Below are positions 25,244 to 34,077 of a stretch of 64,000 nucleotides of DNA, piece after piece. Numbering within the stretch: position 1 is the stretch's first letter; each line of letters starts with the position of its first letter. The notes under the pieces were generated by a model, which did not search any database, was not told the DNA's origin, and worked only from the letters and a program-made list of their open reading frames with translations. Source of the stretch: Firmicutes bacterium ADurb.Bin182. Lineage in GTDB: Bacteria; Bacillota; Clostridia; Christensenellales; CAG-138. The stretch lies in assembly GCA_002070205.1 (NCBI GenBank), contig MWCU01000035.1:62001-126000 (forward strand), read 5' to 3'. Made by a program: the position numbers and the translations under genes.

Positions 25244-25394
25244 AAAGCTGAGTCTTTTCCGCTATTATATTCATCAGAATAAGCAGGAACGTCTCTCTGT
25301 CGAATCTTATCAAAACATACCCGAATTCGCTGCCGCTTCCGTTATTTACAACATATATGCCAATACCCGGCGCGCTCAGCTCATACGCCGGCAT
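25242..25394 (-). CDS. Possible small protein (50 aa) or gene remnant
   Basis: The minus strand encodes M-P-A-Y-E-L-S-A-P then a Gly/Ser-rich turn and a hydrophobic, acidic C-terminal half ending E-K-T-Q-L. Amino acid composition is protein-like, but the ribosome site is weak. Another frame just upstream (from about 25444, M-N-D-Y-V-V-L-I-P-P-K) stops as this one starts, so the two may be halves of one frameshifted gene. No family recognised. Confidence 0.3.
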   Translation of the reverse strand: MPAYELSAPGIGIYVVNNGSGSEFGYVLIRFDRETFLLILMNIIAEKTQL

Positions 25395-25574
25395 CTTCGG
25401 CTTTTAATCCGGATTTTGGCGGGATGAGCACTACATAATCATTCATTGTGACCCCGGGTATATTCTGTTTGATTTATAAAATTATGTAATAAAAAGGTCT
25501 TTCCCTCAAGTTAATTTTGACGCTAAAGGGGAATGCTTTATATGAGCGTGATATTGTTTTGGGAGGCGTCAAAT
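25395..25574. other. Intergenic region before the class A PBP gene
   Basis: Holds the possible upstream half of the small minus-strand gene and the leader of the PBP gene. A frame extending to ATG 25533 exists, but the ribosome site GGGAGG at 25561 favours TTG 25575. I cannot choose a convincing promoter among several A/T-rich candidates around 25470-25500. Confidence 0.4.
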
Positions 25575-27905
25575 TTGAAGAAAAGACCTGGAAAAAACAG
25601 ACGGAATTATTTCAGAAAGATCTTTTTGGCTTTTGTACTTTTTTGTATGGCGTTTTTGCTGTTTGGAGCCATTTATATATTCAGGCTTGACGCATGGAAC
25701 GATTTCGATCCGGATAAGATACTCAACGTACCCGAGACTCTGATTATCTATGACAAGGAAGGTAATGAAGTCAGCCGGATGCACGGGCCGGAGGACCGCG
25801 TTAAGATATCCATTGACGAAGTACCCGATATTGTACAGAAAGCATTTATATCTGCCGAAGACGCGAGGTTCTATGATCATATAGGGATCGACTTTATCAG
25901 GATCGCCGGCGCGGCCTGGGAGGATATCAAAGCGGGAGCATATGTTCAGGGTGCGTCGACCATATCACAGCAGCTTGTTAAGCTCAGCCATTTGACTTCA
26001 AAAAAGACCATGAGCCGCAAACTCGAAGAGGCGGTTCTTGCTTATCAAATGGAGCAGGCATTCAGCAAAGACGAAATTCTTGAGATGTACTTGAATTACG
26101 TCTATTTCGGAGGCGGCTATTACGGTCTCGAGGCGGCAGCCCAAGGATATTTCGGCATAAGCGCAAGTGAGCTCAGCGCTTCCCAGGGAGCGTTATTGGC
26201 CGGAATATTAAAGTCGACAAGCAACTACGCCCCGCATTTGGACTTGGATGCCTCCGTACGCAGAAGGGATATCGTTCTCAGGCTGATGAGGGACTACGGA
26301 TACTTGAGCGAAGAGGAATACATCGCGTGCAAAAATGAACCCGTCATAATAACCCGCGGAACCCGGCAGGAGATGAGGGGCTATTACATCGATTACGCTT
26401 TAAGGTCGGCCTGCGATGTTTTAAATATCAGCATGGACGAGTTGTTGACGGGCGGTTACAGGCTTTATACCGCAATGAACACAAATGTGCAGTTAAGATG
26501 CGCGGAGCTGTTTGAAGACGAAGCGATGTTTCCGACAAAAGACTGTCAGGCGGCTTTGGTTCTTGTGAATGCCAAAACGGGTTATGTGGAAGCGCTCATG
26601 GGCGGAAGGGACAACGAAATCGCCCTTGCATATAACCGTGCGACAGAGATAAGGCGTCAGCCGGGCTCGGTCATAAAACCTATAATGGTATATGCGCCTG
26701 CGCTTGAAAGTTTTGGATTTACTGCTTCCACAATGCTTTTGGACACGCCGACGGATTTTAACGGCTATATGCCGAAAAATTACGGGGACAGATACAACGG
26801 ATGGGTCACTCTCAGGGAAGCGGTTATGAAATCGCTCAACGTTCCGGCAGTGAAGGTATTATCAACGATCGGCGTGAAATCCGGAACTTCGTTTGCAAAA
26901 AAAATGGGTTTGGAATTTGACGAAAGGGATGACAGCCTTGCGCTTGCGCTCGGCGGGTTTACATACGGAGTTTCACCGTATCAAATCGCAGGTGCTTTTG
27001 CCTCCTTTGCGGCCGGAGGAACATATGAAAAGCCAACGCCGATAATCTCGATCACGGATGCTGACGGCAACGTGCTTTACGAGCATAAGGCTGACAGGCA
27101 AAAAGTGATGAGCGAGCAGAATGCATATATTTTGACCAGTCTGCTCCAAAGCGCAATCGAGGAAGACGAGGGAACGGGGAGAAGGCTTGGGGATATCGGA
27201 ATACCTCTTGCCGGGAAAACAGGCACGGTGGATGCGCGGAAAAGCAACGGAAACCGGGATGCCTGGATGGCCGCCTATAACCCCGAATACGCTGCCGCGG
27301 TATGGATGGGTTACGATAATTCCGCGGGCGAAAACGCTTTGCCGAAAGAGGCGACGGGAGGGACTTATCCTGCGTTTATCCTAAAAGAGATCTTTATAAA
27401 ACTGTACGAAGGGAAGCAAGCGCCTGATTTTAAAATGCCGCCGGGGGTGAAGACAGTCAGGCTTGATAAGCATACGCTTGAGGAGGAGCATGAAGCGGTC
27501 CTTGCGACGCCCCTAACTCCGTTACACGAAGTAATCACAGAGGTATACGTGGAAGGCACGGAACCGAAGGGTTTAAGCGGCTATTGGGTCGTTCCGTCAG
27601 CCCCTTTGGATCTGAGCTGCGACTTCGGTGCAGACGGCATGCCTCAAATATCCTTTACGCCTCCCGACAGCTTTGCCGCATACGGCCTTTACAGAAGAGA
27701 TGAAAACGGCGTGAGCGTTAAACTGGCTGAGTTTGAAGGAATAAGGCCGGTCAAATATACGGATAAAACCGCAAGGTTCGGAAAAAGTTACGAATACTAT
27801 GTTATACCCTATCATCCGATGCTTGTTATTGACGGGCGAGTCGTAACGGGACCCGCGTCAAGATATATTAAGGTGATGATGCCTGAATATTTATTTTCAG
27901 GATAA
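25575..27905 (+). CDS. Class A penicillin-binding protein (PBP1A family)
   Basis: A bifunctional peptidoglycan synthase of 776 aa. A basic N-terminus and one membrane helix (about 13-38) come first. The GT51 glycosyltransferase domain (about 55-230) has the catalytic Glu in SAEDARFYDH and the conserved GASTISQQL. The transpeptidase domain (about 300-600) has the active Ser in GSVIK (SxxK), SLN (SxN) and KTGT. A C-terminal fibronectin-like segment with PPDSFAAYGLYRR ends the protein. TTG 25575 has GGGAGG 8 bases upstream and opens directly with the basic stretch; the alternative ATG 25533 would add 14 residues. Confidence 0.93.
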   Translation: MKKRPGKNRRNYFRKIFLAFVLFCMAFLLFGAIYIFRLDAWNDFDPDKILNVPETLIIYDKEGNEVSRMHGPEDRVKISIDEVPDIVQKAFISAEDARFYDHIGIDFIRIAGAAWEDIKAGAYVQGASTISQQLVKLSHLTSKKTMSRKLEEAVLAYQMEQAFSKDEILEMYLNYVYFGGGYYGLEAAAQGYFGISASELSASQGALLAGILKSTSNYAPHLDLDASVRRRDIVLRLMRDYGYLSEEEYIACKNEPVIITRGTRQEMRGYYIDYALRSACDVLNISMDELLTGGYRLYTAMNTNVQLRCAELFEDEAMFPTKDCQAALVLVNAKTGYVEALMGGRDNEIALAYNRATEIRRQPGSVIKPIMVYAPALESFGFTASTMLLDTPTDFNGYMPKNYGDRYNGWVTLREAVMKSLNVPAVKVLSTIGVKSGTSFAKKMGLEFDERDDSLALALGGFTYGVSPYQIAGAFASFAAGGTYEKPTPIISITDADGNVLYEHKADRQKVMSEQNAYILTSLLQSAIEEDEGTGRRLGDIGIPLAGKTGTVDARKSNGNRDAWMAAYNPEYAAAVWMGYDNSAGENALPKEATGGTYPAFILKEIFIKLYEGKQAPDFKMPPGVKTVRLDKHTLEEEHEAVLATPLTPLHEVITEVYVEGTEPKGLSGYWVVPSAPLDLSCDFGADGMPQISFTPPDSFAAYGLYRRDENGVSVKLAEFEGIRPVKYTDKTARFGKSYEYYVIPYHPMLVIDGRVVTGPASRYIKVMMPEYLFSG

Positions 27906-27911
27906 ATTTTC

Positions 27912-27940
27912 TTGACGAAACTTGTAGAATTATATATTAT
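27912..27940 (+). promoter_or_regulatory. Promoter of the GntR-family gene
   Basis: TTGACG (27912-27917), a 17-base spacer and TATTAT (27935-27940), starting 6 bases after the PBP stop codon. A 14-base palindrome follows just downstream. Confidence 0.65.
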
Positions 27941-27948
27941 TAAAATAA

Positions 27949-27962
27949 AGTGTATATACACT
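27949..27962. promoter_or_regulatory. Candidate autoregulatory operator for the GntR protein
   Basis: AGTGTATATACACT is a perfect 14-base palindrome located about where transcription would start, 40 bases before the gene. FCD-type GntR proteins bind short palindromes of TGTATACA type, so negative autoregulation is a reasonable inference. Confidence 0.55.
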
Positions 27963-28001
27963 GTTGAATATACATCTGAATTTCAATTGAAAGCGTGCGT
28001 G

Positions 28002-28667
28002 ATGAATTTGGACATTAAAGACATTGCTCAAGAGATGCACCCAAAGTCAATGGCAGCGAGGGATTGGGTATTTCAAGTGATCCGCACCGCGATAATTCGC
28101 GGCGTGTTGCCGGGAGGAATGCCGCTGAGACAGGATGAAATATCCGCAAATCTGAACGTCAGCCATATACCGGTAAGGGAGGCTTTCAGACAGCTTGAAG
28201 CCCAAGGCCTTGTAAGGATTTTCCCGAACAGGGGCGCGGTAGTAACAAAGCTGACCCTCGAGGAAATGGCAAACGTGATGGACACGCGAATTATTCTGGA
28301 ACTGGGCGCCATCCGGGCGGCGATACCGCAAATGACCGATGTTACCATAAACCGGGCGCATATGATTATTGAGGAATCTCAATACGAAAAAGACTATCAC
28401 AAACTGGAAGAATTAAATCTCAAGCTTCATTTCGCATTATACGAACCCGCAAACAACCCAACATTGTTCGCTTTGATCGATCAGCTTCATGCAAACGTCG
28501 ACAGGTATGTGAGGCCTTATTATTCGGATTGCATCCATCATCAGCAAAGCAAAAAAGAGCATGCGGAACTTTTGGAAGCATGCAAAAGTAAGGACGCGGA
28601 CCTCGCTGCAGCAATTTTGCGTACCCACCTTGAGGCGGTAAAGGTGCTTCTGCTGAGTCAGCCTTAA
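28002..28667 (+). CDS. GntR family transcriptional regulator (FadR/FCD subfamily)
   Basis: A 221-residue regulator. The N-terminal winged helix (about 12-80) has LRQDEISANLNVSHIPVREAFRQL. The all-helical FCD ligand domain (about 90-215) has metal/ligand residues in D.R..LE, H in LHFALYEPANN and the C-terminal H.EL...C and R.HLE motifs. FCD members respond to organic acids, sugars or amino acid derivatives. No obvious target operon adjoins it; the xdh cluster or the BMP gene could be targets given similar palindromes. I choose ATG 28002 so that the HTH sits at the usual distance; longer frames reach back into the promoter. Confidence 0.88.
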   Translation: MNLDIKDIAQEMHPKSMAARDWVFQVIRTAIIRGVLPGGMPLRQDEISANLNVSHIPVREAFRQLEAQGLVRIFPNRGAVVTKLTLEEMANVMDTRIILELGAIRAAIPQMTDVTINRAHMIIEESQYEKDYHKLEELNLKLHFALYEPANNPTLFALIDQLHANVDRYVRPYYSDCIHHQQSKKEHAELLEACKSKDADLAAAILRTHLEAVKVLLLSQP

Positions 28668-28687
28668 CCGGAATTAAAGGAATAATC

Positions 28688-28717
28688 GGGCGGGGCAAGT
28701 GCTTCCGCTCTTTTTAT
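28688..28717 (+). terminator. Terminator after the GntR gene
   Basis: An imperfect stem (GGGCGGGG with CTTCCGCTC, two G-U pairs) over 28688-28710 followed by five T residues. Confidence 0.55.
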
Positions 28718-28850
28718 TTCGTGAAAAATGAGGTTATATGTTTACAAAAAAACCTAAAATAAATCAAACTTAAGCAAGCCGGTATATGGTATATTTTGAA
28801 TAGTATGGGGAGGTGATATTACGTATTCCGCGGCGTTTGAAATAGCAGCA

Positions 28851-29300
28851 TTGGGAATGCGATATATATTCCTTATGCTCATAGCATATATCCTTTTCAG
28901 GCTTGTTCACCAATCCGTTAATGAATACAAGGCTATCAGCGACGCAAAAAAAAGCATAAAGGGGTTTTCGCCCGGTTATCTTCTTATTTTTGAGCCCGAA
29001 GCGCTGAAGGGGAAGCGCGTCGAATTGCGCAAAGAGACGACGATAGGCAGGTCCTCTCATTGTGATGTAATGATAAATTTAAAGCAGATTGCGCCTGTTC
29101 ATGCCGCGATTTATGAAAAGAGGGAGAAAGTTTACATTTACGATTATGGCAGCAAATCGGGGGTTTACGTTAATAATACGCGCATCGGGAGGAAGGACAG
29201 GCTTCTGAACAGCGGTGACTGCATAAAAATCGGCGATGCCGTGATGTCTGTTAAACTGTACGGAGAGGAGGATCCTGTTGAACAGGCTGAGACATATTAA
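28851..29300 (+). CDS. FHA-domain membrane protein
   Basis: One N-terminal membrane helix (about 5-22) and a cytoplasmic forkhead-associated domain (about 60-140) with GRSSHCDV, a conserved His in APVHA and SGVYVNNTRI, the pThr-peptide binding residues. It would read phosphorylation by PrkC-type kinases and pass it to the division or elongation machinery encoded next. TTG 28851 is the first standard start, but a strong GGGGAGGTGAT at 28807-28817 points further upstream, where only ATT (28818) or ACG (28821) lie in frame; these would add 11 or 10 residues to the helix. It overlaps the SEDS gene by 23 bases. Confidence 0.87.
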   Translation: MGMRYIFLMLIAYILFRLVHQSVNEYKAISDAKKSIKGFSPGYLLIFEPEALKGKRVELRKETTIGRSSHCDVMINLKQIAPVHAAIYEKREKVYIYDYGSKSGVYVNNTRIGRKDRLLNSGDCIKIGDAVMSVKLYGEEDPVEQAETY

Positions 29301-30525
29301 AGCGGCGGACTTGCTTTTTCTGATCGTTATATTCGATATTGCCGCTTTTACTCTTATCGGGTTCAAGGATCAGATTATAAACACGGCGGCGATTGTCTTC
29401 GGGGCGCTTCTATCGTTGCTGCTGTTGTTCGTATACTCGGTTGTGTGCCTTTTGTTCCGCCACATCGATAGATTTATTCTTATAATTGTTTTTCTTCTCG
29501 CCTCATTAGGCCTCGTAATACAATACAGAATAGGAGCGAATATCGCAGAAAAACAGCTCATTATGACCGGCTCCGGATTTCTTGCCATGATCTTGTGCAT
29601 CCTACTTATGCGCATACCGCGTTTGTTCAGGCGCTTGAACTGGCTGTTATTGTCAGGCTCAGTGGCGCTGCTTGCCGTTCTTATTTTCATTGGAGACGAG
29701 CAATACGGCGCGAAAAACTGGATCGTGATAGGCGGCTATTCTTTTCAGCCTTCCGAGTTTGTCAAGGTGGCCCTGGTTTTTATACTTGCGAATTATCTGA
29801 CGGAAAGCAGAAGATTGAAAGATATCCGGCCGCTGATAGGATTTGTGCTCACCACGGTTGCGCTTCTCGTTTTTGAACGAGATCTCGGGGCCGCCGTGTT
29901 GATTTTCGGTACGGCGCTCATACTTTTTTACGTTGCAACGGGCAACAAGTTTTTAACTTTGACAGGTATGGGGGCCGGGGCTGTCGGGGCTGCATTGAGC
30001 TATTTGCTTTTTGATCATGTAAAAGCGCGCGTTTCCGTATGGAAAAATCCCTGGGCAACTTACTCAACGAGCGGCTACCAGATAGCTCAGGGATTAATGG
30101 CAATCGCATCGGGCGGATTATGGGGAGCGGGGCTGACGCTGGGATCGCCTAAGCTGATACCCGCATATCATACCGACTTTATATTCGCGGTAATTTGCGA
30201 AGAGTTCGGCATTATAGCCGGGCTTTGCGTCATTGCGTTCTATCTCGTTTTGATAGTGCGGGGCGCCTTGATTTCTCTTCATTCTTCAGACAGATATTCC
30301 ATGCTTTTGGCATTCGGCTGCACGGTCATGCTTACCCTTCAAAGCTTTGTAATAATCGGAGGCGTCATAAAGCTGATTCCGTTGACCGGGATTACTTTGC
30401 CTTTTGTGAGCTATGGCGGAAGCTCGATGATATCCTGCATGATGCTGATAGGTATTCTTGAGGGCGTTGCCATTCATAACGGCGAGGTTCTTGAGATGGC
30501 GATGAACGGAGGAACGGCTTTATGA
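29278..30525 (+). CDS. SEDS-family glycosyltransferase (FtsW/RodA/SpoVE)
   Basis: A polytopic membrane peptidoglycan polymerase (415 aa) with about ten helices. Family signatures are GAKNWIVIGGYSFQPSEF, ERDLGAAVLIFGT with the catalytic Asp, KNPWATYSTSGYQIAQGLMAIASGG, HTDFIFAVICEEFG and the C-terminal LTGITLPFVSYGGSSM. The start is TTG 29278 with GGAGAGGAGG 7 bases before it, inside the FHA gene. It is followed by its cognate class B PBP with a 4-base overlap. The FHA-FtsW-PbpA order is common in Gram-positive genomes. Confidence 0.93.
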   Translation: MNRLRHIKAADLLFLIVIFDIAAFTLIGFKDQIINTAAIVFGALLSLLLLFVYSVVCLLFRHIDRFILIIVFLLASLGLVIQYRIGANIAEKQLIMTGSGFLAMILCILLMRIPRLFRRLNWLLLSGSVALLAVLIFIGDEQYGAKNWIVIGGYSFQPSEFVKVALVFILANYLTESRRLKDIRPLIGFVLTTVALLVFERDLGAAVLIFGTALILFYVATGNKFLTLTGMGAGAVGAALSYLLFDHVKARVSVWKNPWATYSTSGYQIAQGLMAIASGGLWGAGLTLGSPKLIPAYHTDFIFAVICEEFGIIAGLCVIAFYLVLIVRGALISLHSSDRYSMLLAFGCTVMLTLQSFVIIGGVIKLIPLTGITLPFVSYGGSSMISCMMLIGILEGVAIHNGEVLEMAMNGGTAL

Positions 30526-32069
30526 ACACCAAAAGAAACATCGTCGCGATGCTGATTTGTTTTTGTGTTTTGTTCATTCTGCTTTGCGTTTATCTCGTAT
30601 ATATAGTATCGGTATACGGAATCAGGTGGTTCACGACTCCGTATAATTCAAGAATTTCCGCGCAAAAAACGACTGTCAAAGCAGGGGATATCCGGGATAG
30701 GAACGGGCTCGTTCTGGTTTTCTCCGACGATGACGGAAACAGGCTTTATACGGACGACAGATCTGTAAGGCGCGCATGCTCCCATGTGATTGGGGATAAT
30801 TACGGTCAAGTTTTCGGTGCGGAAACCCTGTATGCGCACTACCTTCTGGGATTCGATCAAAGCATGCCTGAGAGGATTTATCAATCCGCGGCGGGTAAGC
30901 GCGAAGGATCGGATATCCGTTTGACAATCGATGCGCGGCTTAATGAGTATGTGTATGATATGATGGATTACTATCAAGGTGCGGTGGTAGTTATGAATTA
31001 CAAAACGGGTGAGGTGCTCTCATCCGTCAGTCAGCCCACATTTGACCCGAAATCGATGGCGGATTACCTTTCCGGGGAAAAAGAACTCGCCGAAAGCGCG
31101 ATGGTTAACCGCGTCACAATGGGAAGGTACACACCGGGATCTGTTTTTAAGCTCATAACGCTTACGGCAGCTCTGCGCTATCTGCCGGGTATTGAAGAGA
31201 GGGTATTTCACTGCTCCGGTCCCCTGGTTTTTGACAGAGATTCCGGAAGATATCTTGAAGGCGTGCAAATTTCGCGGGAAGAGGAAAAGCTCTTCGTTAA
31301 CGAAAATAACGGGAACGAGCGGGATACGATGCCGGATGAAGATGCGGACCGGGGCGCGGAACCGCCGGTCAGAGAAAAATACAGTCTGGTTCGCGATTAT
31401 AACGGCGATTACCATGGAGATATAACGCTTTGCGAAGCTTTGGAGGTATCCTGCAATACCTCTTTCGGAATTTTGGCCATGGAAGTGGGAGCCGATAAGC
31501 TGGCGCAAACCGCCGGGGGATTCGGCATAGGGAAAGACTTTCTGTTCGACGATCTTGTGGTCTATCCGAGCAGCTTTTCGAAAGCGGATTCCGATCTTAA
31601 TCTTGCATGGTCCGGAGTCGGGCAGTACAAAGATACGATGACTCCGCTGCAAATGTGCATGATAAGCTCCAGCATAGCCAATGAAGGCGTGATGATGGAA
31701 CCGAAAATGCTGAGGATGGTCATAACCAATCAAAATAAGATATCCAAATCGGTAGAGCCTGAGATTTACTCGAAACCGTTCAAAACGAACGAAGCCGAAT
31801 TGTTGAGAGAATACATGATAAATGCGGTCGAAAACGGCACGGGCAGAAGGGCGAAGATAGATGGATATACCGTGGGAGGAAAGACGGGCACGGCAGAAAT
31901 CTCAACGGGTGAAGGCATACAAAACCATGCATGGTTTACGGGCTTTATATATGATGAGGATCATCCGCTTTCTATATGCATAATACTTGAAGGGGCAGGA
32001 AGCGGTGGAAGCATCGCGGCGCCGATAGCGAAAAAGATATTCGAAAAAGCGATAGAGCTTGGATATTGA
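30522..32069 (+). CDS. Class B penicillin-binding protein (PbpA type)
   Basis: A monofunctional transpeptidase (515 aa) with an N-terminal membrane helix (about 8-30). The active site is TPGSVFK (SxxK) near 210, SCN near 306 and KTGTAE near 451, all intact. It carries an acidic insertion of about 50 residues before the SxN motif (around 255-290, NENNGNERDTMPDEDADRG), which is unusual. Paired with the upstream SEDS polymerase (ATGA overlap), it would cross-link the strands that enzyme makes. Confidence 0.92.
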   Translation: MNTKRNIVAMLICFCVLFILLCVYLVYIVSVYGIRWFTTPYNSRISAQKTTVKAGDIRDRNGLVLVFSDDDGNRLYTDDRSVRRACSHVIGDNYGQVFGAETLYAHYLLGFDQSMPERIYQSAAGKREGSDIRLTIDARLNEYVYDMMDYYQGAVVVMNYKTGEVLSSVSQPTFDPKSMADYLSGEKELAESAMVNRVTMGRYTPGSVFKLITLTAALRYLPGIEERVFHCSGPLVFDRDSGRYLEGVQISREEEKLFVNENNGNERDTMPDEDADRGAEPPVREKYSLVRDYNGDYHGDITLCEALEVSCNTSFGILAMEVGADKLAQTAGGFGIGKDFLFDDLVVYPSSFSKADSDLNLAWSGVGQYKDTMTPLQMCMISSSIANEGVMMEPKMLRMVITNQNKISKSVEPEIYSKPFKTNEAELLREYMINAVENGTGRRAKIDGYTVGGKTGTAEISTGEGIQNHAWFTGFIYDEDHPLSICIILEGAGSGGSIAAPIAKKIFEKAIELGY

Positions 32070-32080
32070 ATAATCCCGAA

Positions 32081-33208
32081 TCAATAGTAATACGCAAGCA
32101 GCAGGTCTACCATAGCGCCGTAGCTCTTCACGCCTTCGGCCTGTCCGTTGAATTTCAGGTAATGATCATTGATATTGGTCGCGGCTTCTTCAACAGGTCC
32201 TTCGAATTCCTTCCAGTAAGTATTGTAATCAATGAGGTCACGGTCCATTCCGTCACTGTAGTATTCCCTGAGTTTTGTATATGCCTCATTATCGATTGAA
32301 TTCAATTTATTGCCGGCGTGAATCAATGCAAGCATGACGCCCGAATACTTTACAGAGGGGTCATCCGAATGAATGCAGGCAAGGTACGCAACGAAATTCG
32401 CCTCGTCTTCACGGGCAACCCCTAAATAGTGAGCGCTTTCGTGCGCGGCGCTTGAAAGCAGTATAAGCGGCGGCTGATCCGTGTTAACATTGGGTTCTGC
32501 CGTAAACGGAATAAATATGCCCGATATCCCCGAATATGACAGACCTTTGGATAAATATATGCTTTTGGCGGGATATACTTTGCGGGAAAAAAAGCGGATA
32601 TTCTTTCCGAGGTTCTCATATGCAGCCGGAATGCGATCGAAGTATGCGCGATAACCCTCCGGCAGGCAAAAAACCCCGTTCTCATCTTCCGCCACCTGTT
32701 CGCGCAAAAGGATCGCCTCGTCCGCAAGCATATAACATAAGCTTTCCAACTGCTCCGGAGGGCGGGGGCGGGTGTTTAGATTCAATAAGCTTGCAAGTTC
32801 GGGACGATAGTAATTAAAGCCCCACAAAAAATAAAACGCGTTCAATAATATGCCTGATGCTATGAATAAAGTAATAAGCGTGCTTAACACGCGCTTGCCC
32901 GATATTCTTCTTCGTATAAAGCGAACGGCTCCTATGATTATAAAAATCGGCAGGCTTAACAACAGCATATAAAGAATCATCTCGGCGGCCGAGAAGGGCA
33001 GCAAGCTGAAAACAGCGCCGAGAGGACGGCTGAAAAATGGGTACAGGACTTTACTGTACAGTTTTTCCGTCAATTCAGGATAAGATAATGAAATGGAAGG
33101 CAGTATAAAACCCAGCGGTATCAATAGAAGCCAAAACAGTCTGAACAGCTGAGCCGACAGGCTGTTGTTGCTTTCGTCTCGGTTTTTTTTGCTTTTTTCG
33201 CCGTTCAT
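32081..33208 (-). CDS. DUF3810 family membrane protein with an HExxH motif
   Basis: A 375-residue protein with three membrane helices in the first 130 residues and an outer domain with HESAHYLGVAREDEANF (about 255-271), a zincin-like HExxH plus downstream Glu. The DUF3810 family is thought to be a membrane-anchored metallopeptidase, but substrates are unknown. An N-terminal basic, Asn-rich stretch precedes the first helix. It is convergent with the PBP gene, with 11 bases between the stop codons. There is no ribosome site; see the promoter entry. Confidence 0.85.
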   Translation of the reverse strand: MNGEKSKKNRDESNNSLSAQLFRLFWLLLIPLGFILPSISLSYPELTEKLYSKVLYPFFSRPLGAVFSLLPFSAAEMILYMLLLSLPIFIIIGAVRFIRRRISGKRVLSTLITLFIASGILLNAFYFLWGFNYYRPELASLLNLNTRPRPPEQLESLCYMLADEAILLREQVAEDENGVFCLPEGYRAYFDRIPAAYENLGKNIRFFSRKVYPAKSIYLSKGLSYSGISGIFIPFTAEPNVNTDQPPLILLSSAAHESAHYLGVAREDEANFVAYLACIHSDDPSVKYSGVMLALIHAGNKLNSIDNEAYTKLREYYSDGMDRDLIDYNTYWKEFEGPVEEAATNINDHYLKFNGQAEGVKSYGAMVDLLLAYYY

Positions 33209-33214
33209 GGATAT

Positions 33215-33223
33215 ATTATATCA
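33215..33223 (-). promoter_or_regulatory. Extended -10 promoter that would yield a leaderless mRNA
   Basis: On the minus strand TGATATAAT ends 6 bases before the DUF3810 ATG, with no Shine-Dalgarno between. A start site 6-8 bases downstream of the -10 coincides with the A of the ATG. Confidence 0.5.
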
Positions 33224-33276
33224 CAAGGCATGCTTATGAAGATATAAGCTCCTTAACTTATTACGAGGTGAAATTT

Positions 33277-34077
33277 ATGGAAATAGGCATTTCCACCGCG
33301 AGTTTTTACGCCCGTATGCATCCCGAAGACGCGGTCGATTTTATAGCTTCGACGGGATGCGGGATATCCGAGATATTCCTTAATACATATTCCGAATATG
33401 AACCGGATTTCATAGACCAGATAAAGAAAAAGATTTCGGCGAATTCCCTCAGGATTTTTTCCGTTCACCCGATGGGCACGCAATTCGAGCCGCAGTTGTT
33501 CTCCGTCAACAGCAGGCAAAGGCAGGATGCGTGCGCTATTTTTAAAAAAGTGCTTGAAGCTGCGCAAACACTCGGAGCGGGATATTATGTTATGCACGGT
33601 CCCGCCGGAATCAGACACTCCGCAAAAAATACGCGGCTTGACTGGATAGGTCCCATACTGCATGAGCTTTGCGAGGTCGCAAAGCTTTTCGGGGTAGCAT
33701 TGTCCTGGGAAAACGTCAGCTGGGGCTTGTTCAATAATCCCGACTTCGCACGGCGCATAGTTGAGTATTCAAAAGCGGATAACCTTACATTCACGTTGGA
33801 TATCAAGCAGGCGGCGAGAAGCGGTTATTCGCCTTTTGATTATGCCGATGCGATGCAAGAAAGGATCGCGAATGTGCATGTTTGCGATTATATCACAAAC
33901 GGCGGTCTGACATTGAAAATGCCGGGCCGCGGCACATTCGATTTTCAAGCGTTAAAGGCAAGGCTCCATGATCTTTCTTACGACGGTCCTCTCATAATTG
34001 AGGTCTACAGCGATCTTTACGACGACGTCAACGAGTTGAAAACGTCCTACGGATATTTAATGAACCTGCTCGGTTAG
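33277..34077 (+). CDS. Sugar phosphate isomerase/epimerase-like TIM barrel protein
   Basis: A 266-residue xylose-isomerase-like (AP endonuclease 2) barrel. Metal-site elements are visible: SWENVSWG with a Glu (about 146-153), LDIKQAARSG in place of the usual D.K/D.GH (about 172-181), HVCDY (about 203-207) and the C-terminal IIEVYSD (about 246-252). It is likely to act on a sugar or polyol, but the specificity is unknown. I use ATG 33277; GAGG 8 bases upstream is the ribosome site, and it overlaps a GTG three codons earlier. Its 3' end overlaps the convergent gene by 4 bases. Confidence 0.82.
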   Translation: MEIGISTASFYARMHPEDAVDFIASTGCGISEIFLNTYSEYEPDFIDQIKKKISANSLRIFSVHPMGTQFEPQLFSVNSRQRQDACAIFKKVLEAAQTLGAGYYVMHGPAGIRHSAKNTRLDWIGPILHELCEVAKLFGVALSWENVSWGLFNNPDFARRIVEYSKADNLTFTLDIKQAARSGYSPFDYADAMQERIANVHVCDYITNGGLTLKMPGRGTFDFQALKARLHDLSYDGPLIIEVYSDLYDDVNELKTSYGYLMNLLG

